Source: Bizionia paragorgiae
Lineage (GTDB): Bacteria > Bacteroidota > Bacteroidia > Flavobacteriales > Flavobacteriaceae
DNA length: 64,000 bases
Reading direction: 5' to 3'
NCBI RefSeq assembly: GCF_900107625.1
Contig: NZ_FNQK01000012.1
Coordinates: 33,609 to 97,608, forward strand
The notes below the pieces were generated by a model. That model was not told the DNA's origin, did not search any database, and was given only the letters and a program-made list of their open reading frames with translations. Positions 26,286 through 34,708 of this stretch are shown one piece after another. Position 1 is the first letter of the stretch. Each line of letters opens with the position of its first letter. The translations under genes and the position numbers were made by a program.

Positions 26286-28064
26286 ATGACAAAATCCACC
26301 CTAGATACTATTAAATCGGTAGCTGATATTAAATCCTTAAGTGATTTAGAATTAGAGTGTTTGATCTCCGATTTAAGGCGTTTTATTATACGGGCGGTAG
26401 CCGCAAAAGAAGGGCATCTCGGTGCCAGTTTAGGAGTGGTAGAACTTACCATTGCATTACATTATGTTTTTAATACCCCTTTCGACGAATTAATATGGGA
26501 TGTAGGCCATCAAGCCTATGGTCATAAAATTTTAACCGGCCGCCAGTCTGTTTTCGATACTAATAGACAGTTTAATGGTATTAGTGGTTTTCCTCGACGT
26601 AGCGAAAGTAAGTATGATAGTTTTGGAGTGGGACATTCGTCGACCTCCATTTCGGCAGCACTAGGGATGGCCATCGCTTCGCAATTAAAAGGAGAACTGA
26701 GTAAACATCATATAGCCGTTATTGGAGACGCATCCATTGCTAGTGGGATGGCTTTTGAAGGTTTAAACCATGCAGGAGTAACCGACTGTAATTTGTTGGT
26801 TATTTTAAATGACAATGCTATAGGAATAGATCCTAGTGTTGGTGCCTTAAAACAGTATCTCACTAATGTTAAAAAGGGAACCGAAAGACAAGATAATATT
26901 TTCGAAGCTTTAAATTTTAATTACTCAGGTCCCATAGATGGTCATAACCTTCAAGAATTAATAGCTGAATTAGAACGATTAAAATCGGTAAAAGGGCCTA
27001 AGTTTTTACATGTAATTACTACTAAAGGTAAAGGCTTGCGTCAAGCCGAGGAGAATCAAGTGACCTACCACGCCCCAGGAAAGTTTAATGCAGAAACCGG
27101 GGATTTATATAAAAAAGTAGACACCGTACAACCACCAAAATTCCAAGATGTTTTTGGTTATACTATTGTAGAGTTAGCGCGGTTAAATAAAAATATTATA
27201 GGGATCACTCCAGCGATGCCAACGGGGAGTTCTCTTAAATTTATGATGGAGGAGATTCCCGATCGGGCCTTCGATGTGGGTATTGCCGAGCAGCATGCGG
27301 TTACCTTGGCAGCAGGAATGGCTACCCAAGGGATGCTGCCCTTTTGTAATATTTACTCTACCTTTTTACAGCGTGCTTACGATCAGGTTATCCACGATGT
27401 GGCAATCCAAAATCTTCCGGTTATTTTTTGTTTGGATCGTGCTGGATTAGTAGGAGAAGATGGGGCGACCCATCATGGGGTTTTCGATTTGAGTTACTTA
27501 CGTTGTATTCCGAATCTAATTATTTTTGCACCTCGAAATGAAATTGAGCTGCGAAATATAATGTATACCGCCCAACTGGGATTAAAACATCCAATAGCGA
27601 TTCGTTATCCTCGTGGTCGTGGTACGCTTCTCGATTGGAAACAGCCTTTTAAAGCCATAACCATCGGAGAGGCCACCTGTCTTAATAAAGGTAGTGCTAT
27701 CGCTGTTCTAACTATCGGAACTATGGCAACAGTAATTGAGGATATTATTGCACATACCGAAGGGTTTCACGATCTGTCGCATTACGATATGCGTTTTGTA
27801 AAACCTCTAGATGAACACCTTTTACATACTATATTCGAAACACATACCGCTATAGTAACAGTAGAAGATAATGCTGTAATGGGTGGATTTGGAAGTGCGA
27901 TCCTAGAATTTGCTGCCAAACACCATTATAAAAACGAGGTCTATCTTAAAGGAATTCCGGATCAGTTTATAGAACACGGAACCGTTTTCGAATTGCTTGA
28001 AGATTTAGAATTAGACAGTCGTAGTCTTACACAATTCTTGAGCACACTAAAACCTTTAAAATAA
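26286..28064 (+). CDS. dxs: 1-deoxy-D-xylulose-5-phosphate synthase
   Basis: TPP enzyme joining pyruvate and glyceraldehyde 3-phosphate in the first step of the methylerythritol phosphate isoprenoid pathway. It has 592 residues, slightly short of the usual ~620. The TPP motif is GDASIASGMAFEGLNHAGVT...LNDN (about residues 147-177) and the transketolase pyrimidine domain has VGIAEQHAVTLAAGMA (about 335-350) with the catalytic Glu. H-rich substrate motifs GHSSTS and YHAPGKF are present. A TAnnTTTA element (26260-26267) precedes it. The gene ends five bases before the convergent dgt stop, with no terminator between. Confidence 0.95.
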   Translation: MTKSTLDTIKSVADIKSLSDLELECLISDLRRFIIRAVAAKEGHLGASLGVVELTIALHYVFNTPFDELIWDVGHQAYGHKILTGRQSVFDTNRQFNGISGFPRRSESKYDSFGVGHSSTSISAALGMAIASQLKGELSKHHIAVIGDASIASGMAFEGLNHAGVTDCNLLVILNDNAIGIDPSVGALKQYLTNVKKGTERQDNIFEALNFNYSGPIDGHNLQELIAELERLKSVKGPKFLHVITTKGKGLRQAEENQVTYHAPGKFNAETGDLYKKVDTVQPPKFQDVFGYTIVELARLNKNIIGITPAMPTGSSLKFMMEEIPDRAFDVGIAEQHAVTLAAGMATQGMLPFCNIYSTFLQRAYDQVIHDVAIQNLPVIFCLDRAGLVGEDGATHHGVFDLSYLRCIPNLIIFAPRNEIELRNIMYTAQLGLKHPIAIRYPRGRGTLLDWKQPFKAITIGEATCLNKGSAIAVLTIGTMATVIEDIIAHTEGFHDLSHYDMRFVKPLDEHLLHTIFETHTAIVTVEDNAVMGGFGSAILEFAAKHHYKNEVYLKGIPDQFIEHGTVFELLEDLELDSRSLTQFLSTLKPLK

Positions 28065-28068
28065 AAGC

Positions 28069-29409
28069 TTAAAGACTAAATCCTTTAATTTTTTTATAGC
28101 TTAAAATCGCCTGACTATCCGATAATAAAGAGACGTAGTGCGACACGCTAATCAGTCGGTCGTACAAGCTGTCTTGGTCCATTTTTATGGTTTTAGGGAA
28201 TCCTTTTAGAATCAATTTATCGTAGTTAGATGCCGTATTATTATAGCAGTTGTTAACTGCTGCTATATAGGTGTCCAATAGGGTTTTTATAATTTCGTAT
28301 CCTGCAATTTCCTTATCTACTACCTCGGTAGATTGGTAGATGTTGTCGATGCTTATTTTAATAATGTCGTTAATCTGTGCATCATATTTACTTTTGTCTA
28401 ATAAACTAGACCCAAATTCACCCTTTAAAATCGCATCTTCATGAGTCATGAAAATATCTACCGCTTCGTTAATTAAGCGTCCAATGGCAAGTGCTCTTAG
28501 GTAACTTATACGATCGTGGGTGTTTGTAAGTTGATAATATTTTTCTGAGTTTATAGAGTCTTTTACAAGCTTGATTAAGTATTCCAAGGCGAATTCCTCC
28601 TGAATTAACCCTAGGTTAATACCGTCTTCAAAATCTATAATGGTATAACAAATATCATCGGCTGCTTCAACTAAATAAGCAAGAGGATGACGAGCGTAAC
28701 TAATTGCGTCGTCGCTTCTTTTATTTAGTCCGAGTTCTTTTGCAATCGCTTTAAATTCGCTCAGTTCGCTTTGGAATACACCATACTTTTTGTCGGCTAT
28801 ATGCGAAGTGGGCTTTTGCGGCAATGATTCTTTAGGGTATTTTGTGAAGGCTCCTAAAGTAGCGTAGCTAAGACGTAATCCACCCTCGCGGCCTTCACGA
28901 CTCTGAGTGAGAATCTTAAATCCATTGGCGTTTCCTTCAAAACGACATAAATCCTCATATTCTTTTGCCGTTAGTTCACTTTTAAAATGTTTTCCGTTTC
29001 CAGATATAAAGTACTCTCCAATGGCCTTTTCTCCAGAATGTCCAAATGGCGGATTTCCAATATCGTGAGCGAGTGCGGCTGCCGCTACGATAGCACCAAA
29101 ATCATTGGCTTGATAACCTAGAACACTATACAAATGCGGGTGTTTTTCTAATATCTTTTTACCAACACTTCGACCTAAAGAACGACCTACTACACTGACT
29201 TCTAAACTGTGGGTTAATCGTGTATGTGCAAAATCAGTTTGAGACAGTGGAATGACTTGAGTTTTATCTTGAAGACTTCTAAACTCCGAAGAAAAAATAA
29301 TGCGGTCGTAATCGACTTCAAATCCCAAACGGGTCTCATCTTGTTCTTTTCTTAGTCTTTTATTGGTGTCCCCAAAACGTTTTAAAGAGAGTAATTCTTC
29401 CCAAGTCAT
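28069..29409 (-). CDS. dgt: Deoxyguanosinetriphosphate triphosphohydrolase (dGTPase)
   Basis: HD-superfamily enzyme that hydrolyses dNTPs (classically dGTP) to nucleoside and tripolyphosphate, influencing dNTP pools and phage sensitivity. It has 446 residues. The metal site includes H67 (RLTHSLEV), H115-D116 (ALAHDIGNPPFGHSGE) and a later Asp in VEAADDICYTIIDFEDG. The N-terminal SEFRSLQDKTQV is typical. It is divergent from the phosphate-linked TonB receptor gene; the two starts are 181 bases apart. Confidence 0.93.
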   Translation of the reverse strand: MTWEELLSLKRFGDTNKRLRKEQDETRLGFEVDYDRIIFSSEFRSLQDKTQVIPLSQTDFAHTRLTHSLEVSVVGRSLGRSVGKKILEKHPHLYSVLGYQANDFGAIVAAAALAHDIGNPPFGHSGEKAIGEYFISGNGKHFKSELTAKEYEDLCRFEGNANGFKILTQSREGREGGLRLSYATLGAFTKYPKESLPQKPTSHIADKKYGVFQSELSEFKAIAKELGLNKRSDDAISYARHPLAYLVEAADDICYTIIDFEDGINLGLIQEEFALEYLIKLVKDSINSEKYYQLTNTHDRISYLRALAIGRLINEAVDIFMTHEDAILKGEFGSSLLDKSKYDAQINDIIKISIDNIYQSTEVVDKEIAGYEIIKTLLDTYIAAVNNCYNNTASNYDKLILKGFPKTIKMDQDSLYDRLISVSHYVSLLSDSQAILSYKKIKGFSL

Positions 29410-29512
29410 AAGTGTAATTTTTGTTGCCGCAAGATAATTAATTCTGTGTTAACTCTGTGTTTCCACAATACAAATAGAACTTAAAGTGCATAACCTTTAG
29501 AAAACCTTTTCA

Positions 29513-29567
29513 TTAACTGTAATTAATTTTGAGTTAACACAAAGTTTACAGTATGCTGGTTTCTTTG
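29513..29567 (+). promoter_or_regulatory. Pho-box-like direct-repeat array upstream of TonB receptor
   Basis: Four 7-bp units follow each other: TTAACTG (29513), TTAATTT (29523), TTAACAC (29534) and TTTACAG (29545), spaced 10, 11 and 11 bp. The last unit ends at 29551. After an 8-nt gap comes TTTCTTTG (29560-29567), a one-mismatch TAnnTTTG. The receptor ATG is at 29591. Repeat length, 4-bp spacers and position mirror PhoB boxes of other bacteria. Confidence 0.55.
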
Positions 29568-29590
29568 CAGCGTTAAACAATCATAAAAAC

Positions 29591-32434
29591 ATGAAACACG
29601 GATTACTACTAATTACATTATTTATTTCTAGCCTAGCGTTTTCGCAAACAACCGGGTCTATTTCAGGTAAGGTTACCGACAAAGATTATAATGACGAGCC
29701 ACTACCAATGGTAAATATTATGTTGGAAAATACGACTAAAGGAACCTCGTCAGATTTTGATGGGCTATTTAAATTAGAGGCTATCGAGCCTGGGTCTTAT
29801 AAAGTGTCATTTAGTTTTGTCGGGTATAAAACAGAGTTGGTGCCTGTAGAGATTGTTGCAGGTAAAGTGGTTGAGATTAACGTGTCTATGGGGCCAAATG
29901 CTGCGGCTTTAGATGAGGTTGTTATACAGACATCAAATAAACGAGAAAGTGAGGTTGCCTTGTTATTAGATCAGAAAAAAGCGGTTGAAATTAAGCAGAG
30001 TATTGGGGCTGAAGAATTATCAAGAAAAGGAGTAAGTGATGCTGCTGGCGCCGTCTCTAAAATTTCTGGAGTCTCAAAACAAGAAGGGTCAAGTAACGTT
30101 TATGTACGTGGTTTAGGTGATAGGTATTTAAACACAACCCTTAACGGCTTGTCTTTACCATCGAATGATGTGAGTAAAAAGAATATTGATCTGAATTTAT
30201 TTTCTTCAGATATTATCGAAAACGTTTCTATAAGTAAAGCATATTCCTCAAAGTTTTATTCGGATTTTGCTGCTGGAAATGTCGATATCTCTTCAAAAGA
30301 CTATAAAGGGAATGGTTTTTTTGATCTTCAAGTAGGTTCTAGTGTGAATACTAATGCGGTAGGGAAAACCTTTAAAAAGAGCGAGGGAACTGGGTATTTC
30401 GGATTTTATAATCGCTATGATCACAACCCGTTTGCAGTGGTACTATCTCATCAAGTTGATCCTGTTACCGCTACTTCTCCAATTAACACATCTATAGGAG
30501 CCTCTTTTGGAAAATCTATCAGCTTTAATAATAATTCAAAATTAAGCCTTTACGGAACCGTGTCATTTAATAATGATTACGCGTATAGAGAAGGGTCTAA
30601 TATTGATTATACAAATGTAGAGAAGAAAGCTTTTGACAAAGCCGAAGAATTTGAATATGGTACCACAACAACAGCGATGGCGAATTTAAATTATAAAATA
30701 GATAATCGCAATAGCTTAAGTTATACCTCTCTTTTTATAAACAGCTCTTCGGATAATGTGGGGTATTTTGGAATCGATGGTAAAGGAAGAAATAGGGATG
30801 CTAATTTAAACACCGATAAAGGGTTTTATCAAATGAATGTGCAGTTTAACCAAAACTTGATTTATGTGAATCAATTAGTAGGTAAGCATAGCTTTGAAGA
30901 TTTCGATTTAACTTGGGGAGTAGGTTATAATAAGGTGTTTGCTCATGAGCCAGACCGAAAACGAATCAGTATAGAAAATTATGATTTCGCTTTAGATAAC
31001 GATCCAACAACAACAGCAACCTATTATAATAATGTCGCTTTTGATAACCAGCGTTATTTTCAGACTATTGATGACGATGAGCTTAATGGTCGCGTTAATT
31101 TAGCCTATACCATTAATGATGCTATAAAATTAAATGTGGGTTATAACGGTAGAACAAAAGAACGTTCGTTTGAAAATATTCGATACGGTTACGATTTCAC
31201 AAATTCTAGTGTCCCAGTTAGTTCAGTAGGTAATATCTCGCAAGACCTTTCTTTAAACAACTTGATGGTGAATCAGCAATCGGGAGGCTTGTACCAACTT
31301 AATGTGATAAATACGTTTCCGGGATTAAGTAATGTAAACCACCCAGGGTTGCCAGAAAATACTTATAAAGGAAATTTAGAGGTGTATGCAGGTTACGTGA
31401 ATGCAGAAATTAATGCCACTGAAAAACTGTTGGTAGTTCCAGGTGTTCGTGTAGAGAAAATCAATCAAAAAGTAGCTTACGATGTTATAAACTTGGGCTC
31501 TAAAGGAAATGATGGTATTGCTTCAGAAGAAACTATTGCCTTGCCAAGTATCAGTTTAAAGTACGGTTTAAACGAAGATCAAAATTTACGTTTTTCTGCC
31601 AGTCAGACCATCTCCCTTCCAGAATTTAAAGAGGTGGCTCCTTTTGTGTACGAATCAGTATCACAGCGTATTGGTGGTAACCCTGATTTATTAGGAACCA
31701 AAGCCGGTGCATCTTATGTTAATGTTAAGGATGTGTCTTACTCAAAGATTTTAAACTTAGATCTTAAATACGAATGGTTTATGTCTAAAAGTGAATTGTT
31801 CTCGGTTGGTGCTTTCTATAAGGAAATTAATAATCCTATTAACCAAGTGGTGGCCTTTGATGCTACAGGAACTCAACGCTATTTTAGAACCGGTGATCAA
31901 GCACGAATTATGGGGTTCGAGGCCGAAATAAGAAAGAATATTCTGGTAGATGATAATGATGAAACACTTTTATCTGGTGGGCTGAATTTTACTTATATGC
32001 ATACCGAGCAAGATTTATATAATAGCATTTCTGGAACCTATAGTGTGAGTTTTAGAAATGATAAGGAGGAATTACAAGGTGCCTCGCCAATAATTATAAA
32101 TGCCGATCTTAATTATTCTCCAACTTTTGGTGAGTATAAGCCAACGGCAAACCTTGTGTTCTCTTACTTCTCAGATCGTATTGATGCTTTAGGTTCTGGC
32201 CAATTAGGAAACGTGATAGAAAAGGGATTGCCGACATTCGATTTTATTCTTAAAAATAAAGTCACTTCACACCTAGATATCAATCTAGCAGTAAAGAATA
32301 TTTTAAATCCAACTGTTCAGTATATAAGAGAGACCAAACAAGGAAATATTTTGGTGACCTCGCCAAACGGAAAAGATGTGTCCGATTACAAAAAAGGAAT
32401 GCAAATAGGATTAGAACTTAAATATAAATTTTAA
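29591..32434 (+). CDS. TonB-dependent receptor, probably phosphate-responsive
   Basis: A 947-residue outer-membrane receptor. Signal peptide MKHGLLLITLFISSLAFSQ, CarboxypepD_reg-like domain (TGSISGKVTDKDYNDEPLPM..., to about residue 105), plug (about 130-240, with VYVRGLGDRYLNTTLNGLSLP) and a barrel ending GLELKYKF. The plug contains GLGDRY, a feature of a receptor subgroup without SusD partners. A beta-helix lipoprotein gene follows after 43 bases. The upstream direct-repeat array is of the same type as those before the phosphate porin and the PiT transporter, so uptake of a phosphorus compound under phosphate limitation is inferred. No ligand can be named. Confidence 0.9.
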   Translation: MKHGLLLITLFISSLAFSQTTGSISGKVTDKDYNDEPLPMVNIMLENTTKGTSSDFDGLFKLEAIEPGSYKVSFSFVGYKTELVPVEIVAGKVVEINVSMGPNAAALDEVVIQTSNKRESEVALLLDQKKAVEIKQSIGAEELSRKGVSDAAGAVSKISGVSKQEGSSNVYVRGLGDRYLNTTLNGLSLPSNDVSKKNIDLNLFSSDIIENVSISKAYSSKFYSDFAAGNVDISSKDYKGNGFFDLQVGSSVNTNAVGKTFKKSEGTGYFGFYNRYDHNPFAVVLSHQVDPVTATSPINTSIGASFGKSISFNNNSKLSLYGTVSFNNDYAYREGSNIDYTNVEKKAFDKAEEFEYGTTTTAMANLNYKIDNRNSLSYTSLFINSSSDNVGYFGIDGKGRNRDANLNTDKGFYQMNVQFNQNLIYVNQLVGKHSFEDFDLTWGVGYNKVFAHEPDRKRISIENYDFALDNDPTTTATYYNNVAFDNQRYFQTIDDDELNGRVNLAYTINDAIKLNVGYNGRTKERSFENIRYGYDFTNSSVPVSSVGNISQDLSLNNLMVNQQSGGLYQLNVINTFPGLSNVNHPGLPENTYKGNLEVYAGYVNAEINATEKLLVVPGVRVEKINQKVAYDVINLGSKGNDGIASEETIALPSISLKYGLNEDQNLRFSASQTISLPEFKEVAPFVYESVSQRIGGNPDLLGTKAGASYVNVKDVSYSKILNLDLKYEWFMSKSELFSVGAFYKEINNPINQVVAFDATGTQRYFRTGDQARIMGFEAEIRKNILVDDNDETLLSGGLNFTYMHTEQDLYNSISGTYSVSFRNDKEELQGASPIIINADLNYSPTFGEYKPTANLVFSYFSDRIDALGSGQLGNVIEKGLPTFDFILKNKVTSHLDINLAVKNILNPTVQYIRETKQGNILVTSPNGKDVSDYKKGMQIGLELKYKF

Positions 32435-32477
32435 CAATAAACAATCAGAAACAACAACGCAAACTAAATTTAAAAAC

Positions 32478-33680
32478 ATGAAAAACAAATTTTTATTAGG
32501 ATTAGCACTTTTAGGTGTACTAGCAACGTCTTGTTCGACAGACGACACTTCAGACATTGTTATTAATGACAATAGTACAGTAAACAACGGCGGCGGTGGC
32601 GGCGGAACTCAAGACCCGGATACGGTGTACTTATCGGGAACGTATACATCAGACTTAACACTAGATGCCAACAAAACTTACGTGCTTAATGGCTCTTTAA
32701 TTATGGCTAATGGTACAACGTTAACTATACCAGCATGTATGACAATCGAAGCGTTAGCGGCAGGGTCTAACGTGTATATCGCTATTTCTCAGGGTGCACA
32801 AATTATTGCTAATGGAACAGCAGATTGCCCAATTGTATTTACGTCTAATGCAGCGAATCCGCAAGCAGGGGATTGGGGAGGTCTTATCTTATTAGGTGAG
32901 GCGCCAATAAACTCTGTTTCTGGAAATGCAACATCAACTTCAGAAATTGCAAGTTTACCTTATGGGGGAACAAACGCAGGTGATAATTCAGGTTCTTTAC
33001 GTTATGTTCGTGTTGAGTATTCTGGAGGGGCTGCCGACGGACAATCGGAAAACAACGGGTTCTCTTTTTATGGTGTGGGTAATGGAACAGTGGTTTCTCA
33101 TATTCAAGCCTTTGAAGGAAAAGATGATGGTGTAGAATTTTTTGGTGGGACAGTAAATGCAGATTATATCTCTGTAGTAAATGCTCAAGATGATTCTATC
33201 GATTGGACAGAAGGTTATTCTGGAACGATTACAAATGCGTATGTAAAACACGGTGTAGATCATGATAAAGCTTTTGAATGTGATGGATACAATACCGATG
33301 TTGGGAATAACTCAAGTCCGTTGTTCTGGTCTAAACCTACTGTAAATGATGTGACTATTTTAGGATTAGGTTCTGGGGTAAGTGCCGAAGCAGTTCGTTT
33401 AAGAGCAGGAACACAAGGGATTTTTAATAATATATTAATTGAAGGTTATGCAGAAGGTTTTGATTTGGATGGTGATGCCGGTGCTTCAAGCGATAATCCT
33501 ACAGGAACAGGAGTGTTAAGTGGTGATTTACAGGTTACTAATGTGACGTTTGTTGATGTCCTAGATAAAGTAAAAAATGATACCGGAGAAGTCTTTTCAG
33601 ATGCGGAGTTCTTTACGGGTGAAGGGAATGCTACAGGTACAGATTACGAAACTTGGGGAGCAGGTTGGACTGTAGAATAA
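32478..33680 (+). CDS. Right-handed beta-helix surface lipoprotein
   Basis: A 400-residue lipoprotein (signal KFLLGLALLGVLATSC, Cys about residue 19). A poly-Gly linker (NNGGGGGGTQ, about residues 36-45) tethers a repetitive Gly/Asn-rich domain with strands such as LTLDANKTYVLNGSLIMANGTTLTIPACMTIEA and GDWGGLILLGEAPINS, which looks like a parallel beta-helix. Acidic turns (GKDDGVEFFGG, AQDDSIDW, DLDGDAGASSDN) could bind calcium. It follows the TonB receptor by 43 bases and is likely its co-transcribed surface partner, comparable in position to a SusD-like lipoprotein but unrelated in fold. Ligand unknown. Confidence 0.85.
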   Translation: MKNKFLLGLALLGVLATSCSTDDTSDIVINDNSTVNNGGGGGGTQDPDTVYLSGTYTSDLTLDANKTYVLNGSLIMANGTTLTIPACMTIEALAAGSNVYIAISQGAQIIANGTADCPIVFTSNAANPQAGDWGGLILLGEAPINSVSGNATSTSEIASLPYGGTNAGDNSGSLRYVRVEYSGGAADGQSENNGFSFYGVGNGTVVSHIQAFEGKDDGVEFFGGTVNADYISVVNAQDDSIDWTEGYSGTITNAYVKHGVDHDKAFECDGYNTDVGNNSSPLFWSKPTVNDVTILGLGSGVSAEAVRLRAGTQGIFNNILIEGYAEGFDLDGDAGASSDNPTGTGVLSGDLQVTNVTFVDVLDKVKNDTGEVFSDAEFFTGEGNATGTDYETWGAGWTVE

Positions 33681-33866
33681 TTTTTTTAACTTGTAGGCAT
33701 TAAATTACAAAACGTGCTTTTATTTCCAACAGTCAAGAAAAACAAGCTTGCGCTTATTTATAAGGGTCTTGATGTTAAAAGACTTTAAAACGTCTAATTA
33801 ATTGGTGAAAGCTGTTTTAGAATTTTAAAACTCATAGAGTGTGCGAAGTACTCTAATGTATTCAAT

Positions 33867-33896
33867 AAAAAAGCATCCCGAATGGGATGCTTTTTT
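33867..33896. terminator. Terminator after receptor/beta-helix operon
   Basis: A perfect stem AAAAAAGCATCCC / GGGATGCTTTTTT with loop GAAT, between the genes ending at 33680 (+) and 33950 (-). It can act in both directions. The rest of the 269-bp gap (33681-33866) shows nothing I can name. Confidence 0.9.
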
Positions 33897-33949
33897 CATT
33901 TATAATTTACAATGTGGATAATGACAATAAGTCGTAAACTTAATATCGA

Positions 33950-34309
33950 TTAGTTTGATATGGCGACCTGTGTTTTGTTTGTCCACTCTCCCACATTTTC
34001 AATAACATTGTTGTTATAGTCTACTTCCCGTAGGTTATTGTCTTGCCAAAATAACCAGGTGCCTACTTTAATACCATTACGGTACTGGCTTAGGGCTTGT
34101 TTATTGCCGGTTTTGTCATAGCTGACCCAAGTGCCTTCAAGTTTGTTGTTTTCATTAAACTGGCCTTTTTGGGCAATGGCTCCGTTATCATGAAAATAGG
34201 TGGCTATTATAAAATCGCCTTGTTTTTCATATTTAGGAGGTGTTGAAGCTTCTTGTGAGTAGGCAAATGTTACTGTTAACATAAGTACTATGGCTAATAT
34301 GTTTTTCAT
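33950..34309 (-). CDS. Exported MORN-like (YwqK-type) repeat protein
   Basis: A 119-residue protein with a signal peptide (MKNILAIVLMLTVTFAYSQ) and three MORN-2-type repeats (YFHDNGAIAQKGQFNEN, GTWVSYDKTGNKQALSQYRNG, GTWLFWQDNNLREVDYNNN). Such repeats are often labelled 'toxin-antitoxin YwqK family', but no toxin is adjacent. On its own strand a perfect TATATTTG (-7 element, 34349-34342) lies 33 bases before the ATG, and the Pho-box-like array at 34358-34397 sits eight bases behind that element, so it may be phosphate-responsive. Function unknown. Confidence 0.8.
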   Translation of the reverse strand: MKNILAIVLMLTVTFAYSQEASTPPKYEKQGDFIIATYFHDNGAIAQKGQFNENNKLEGTWVSYDKTGNKQALSQYRNGIKVGTWLFWQDNNLREVDYNNNVIENVGEWTNKTQVAISN

Positions 34310-34341
34310 AATATATGGTATTAAGTGGATCAGTGTATATT

Positions 34342-34397
34342 CAAATATAAAAAAATATTTACATTAATGAAACGTTTTGGTAACATTAAATTAACAT
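34342..34397. promoter_or_regulatory. Four-unit Pho-box-like array beside a minus-strand promoter
   Basis: Units TTTACAT (34358), GAAACGT (34369), GTAACAT (34380) and TTAACAT (34391) have an exact 11-bp period and read on the plus strand. Eight bases to their left is a perfect minus-strand TATATTTG (34349-34342) for the gene starting at 34309. Orientation favours a plus-strand target, while spacing to the -7 element favours the minus-strand gene; both are possible. Confidence 0.5.
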
Positions 34398-34455
34398 TAG
34401 AATTGTAAAATACTGATGTTTAGAGTGTTGAATATTTCTAAAGCGTCTATTTTTT

Positions 34456-34511
34456 TTAATAATTAGATAACATTGTGGTTACTATAACTTTAATTAAGAG
34501 ATGCATATTTG
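34456..34511 (+). promoter_or_regulatory. Pho-box-like array and promoter of candidate small RNA
   Basis: Units TTAATAA (34456), ATAACAT (34467), GTTACTA (34478) and TTTAATT (34489) keep the 11-bp period, though two are degenerate. After the same 8-nt gap comes CATATTTG (34504-34511), matching nAnnTTTG. The next coding gene start is 198 bases away, beyond a terminator. Confidence 0.45.
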
Positions 34512-34516
34512 TAAAG

Positions 34517-34627
34517 GATTTTAAAGCACATTAGATTTAGATTTACGATTGTTATTTAGTTTTTGTCGACTGTAATAGTAATGAATCTATTAGGGCTGCT
34601 TTGTTAAAGGGCAGCCTTTTCTTTTTT
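34517..34627 (+). ncRNA. Candidate phosphate-regulated small RNA
   Basis: About 110 nt from the predicted start a few bases after CATATTTG to the end of the T-run of a Rho-independent terminator. No convincing ORF is present; the only ATG (34581) gives eight codons that run into the terminator hairpin. The porin gene has its own repeat array downstream of this terminator, so the segment stands as a separate unit. Exact ends are estimates. Confidence 0.45.
34592..34627 (+). terminator. Terminator of candidate small RNA
   Basis: GGCTGC (34594-34599) pairs with GCAGCC (34611-34616), with further T/A pairing inside the loop, followed by TTTTCTTTTTT. It lies 11 bases upstream of the porin promoter array. 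Confidence 0.75.
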
Positions 34628-34637
34628 CTGTTAAAAA

Positions 34638-34682
34638 TTAATTATTTGGAAACATTAAGTTAACATTAGAGTCGGTTATTTG
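34638..34682 (+). promoter_or_regulatory. Pho-box-like array and promoter of phosphate porin
   Basis: Units TTAATTA (34638), GAAACAT (34649) and TTAACAT (34660) have an 11-bp period; after an 8-nt gap comes GTTATTTG (34675-34682). The porin ATG follows at 34709. Confidence 0.6.
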
Positions 34683-34708
34683 CAGTGACAAAAACTAATA
34701 ACCACTTT

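Noticed and set aside
28065..28068. Tightly packed convergent dxs and dgt ends as a regulatory overlap
   Set aside because: Only four bases lie between the stops and no hairpin is visible. Antisense overlap of transcripts is likely but is common in compact genomes and needs no special explanation.
34581..34607. Eight-codon ORF inside the candidate small RNA
   Set aside because: It is very short and reads into the terminator stem; nothing marks it as translated.
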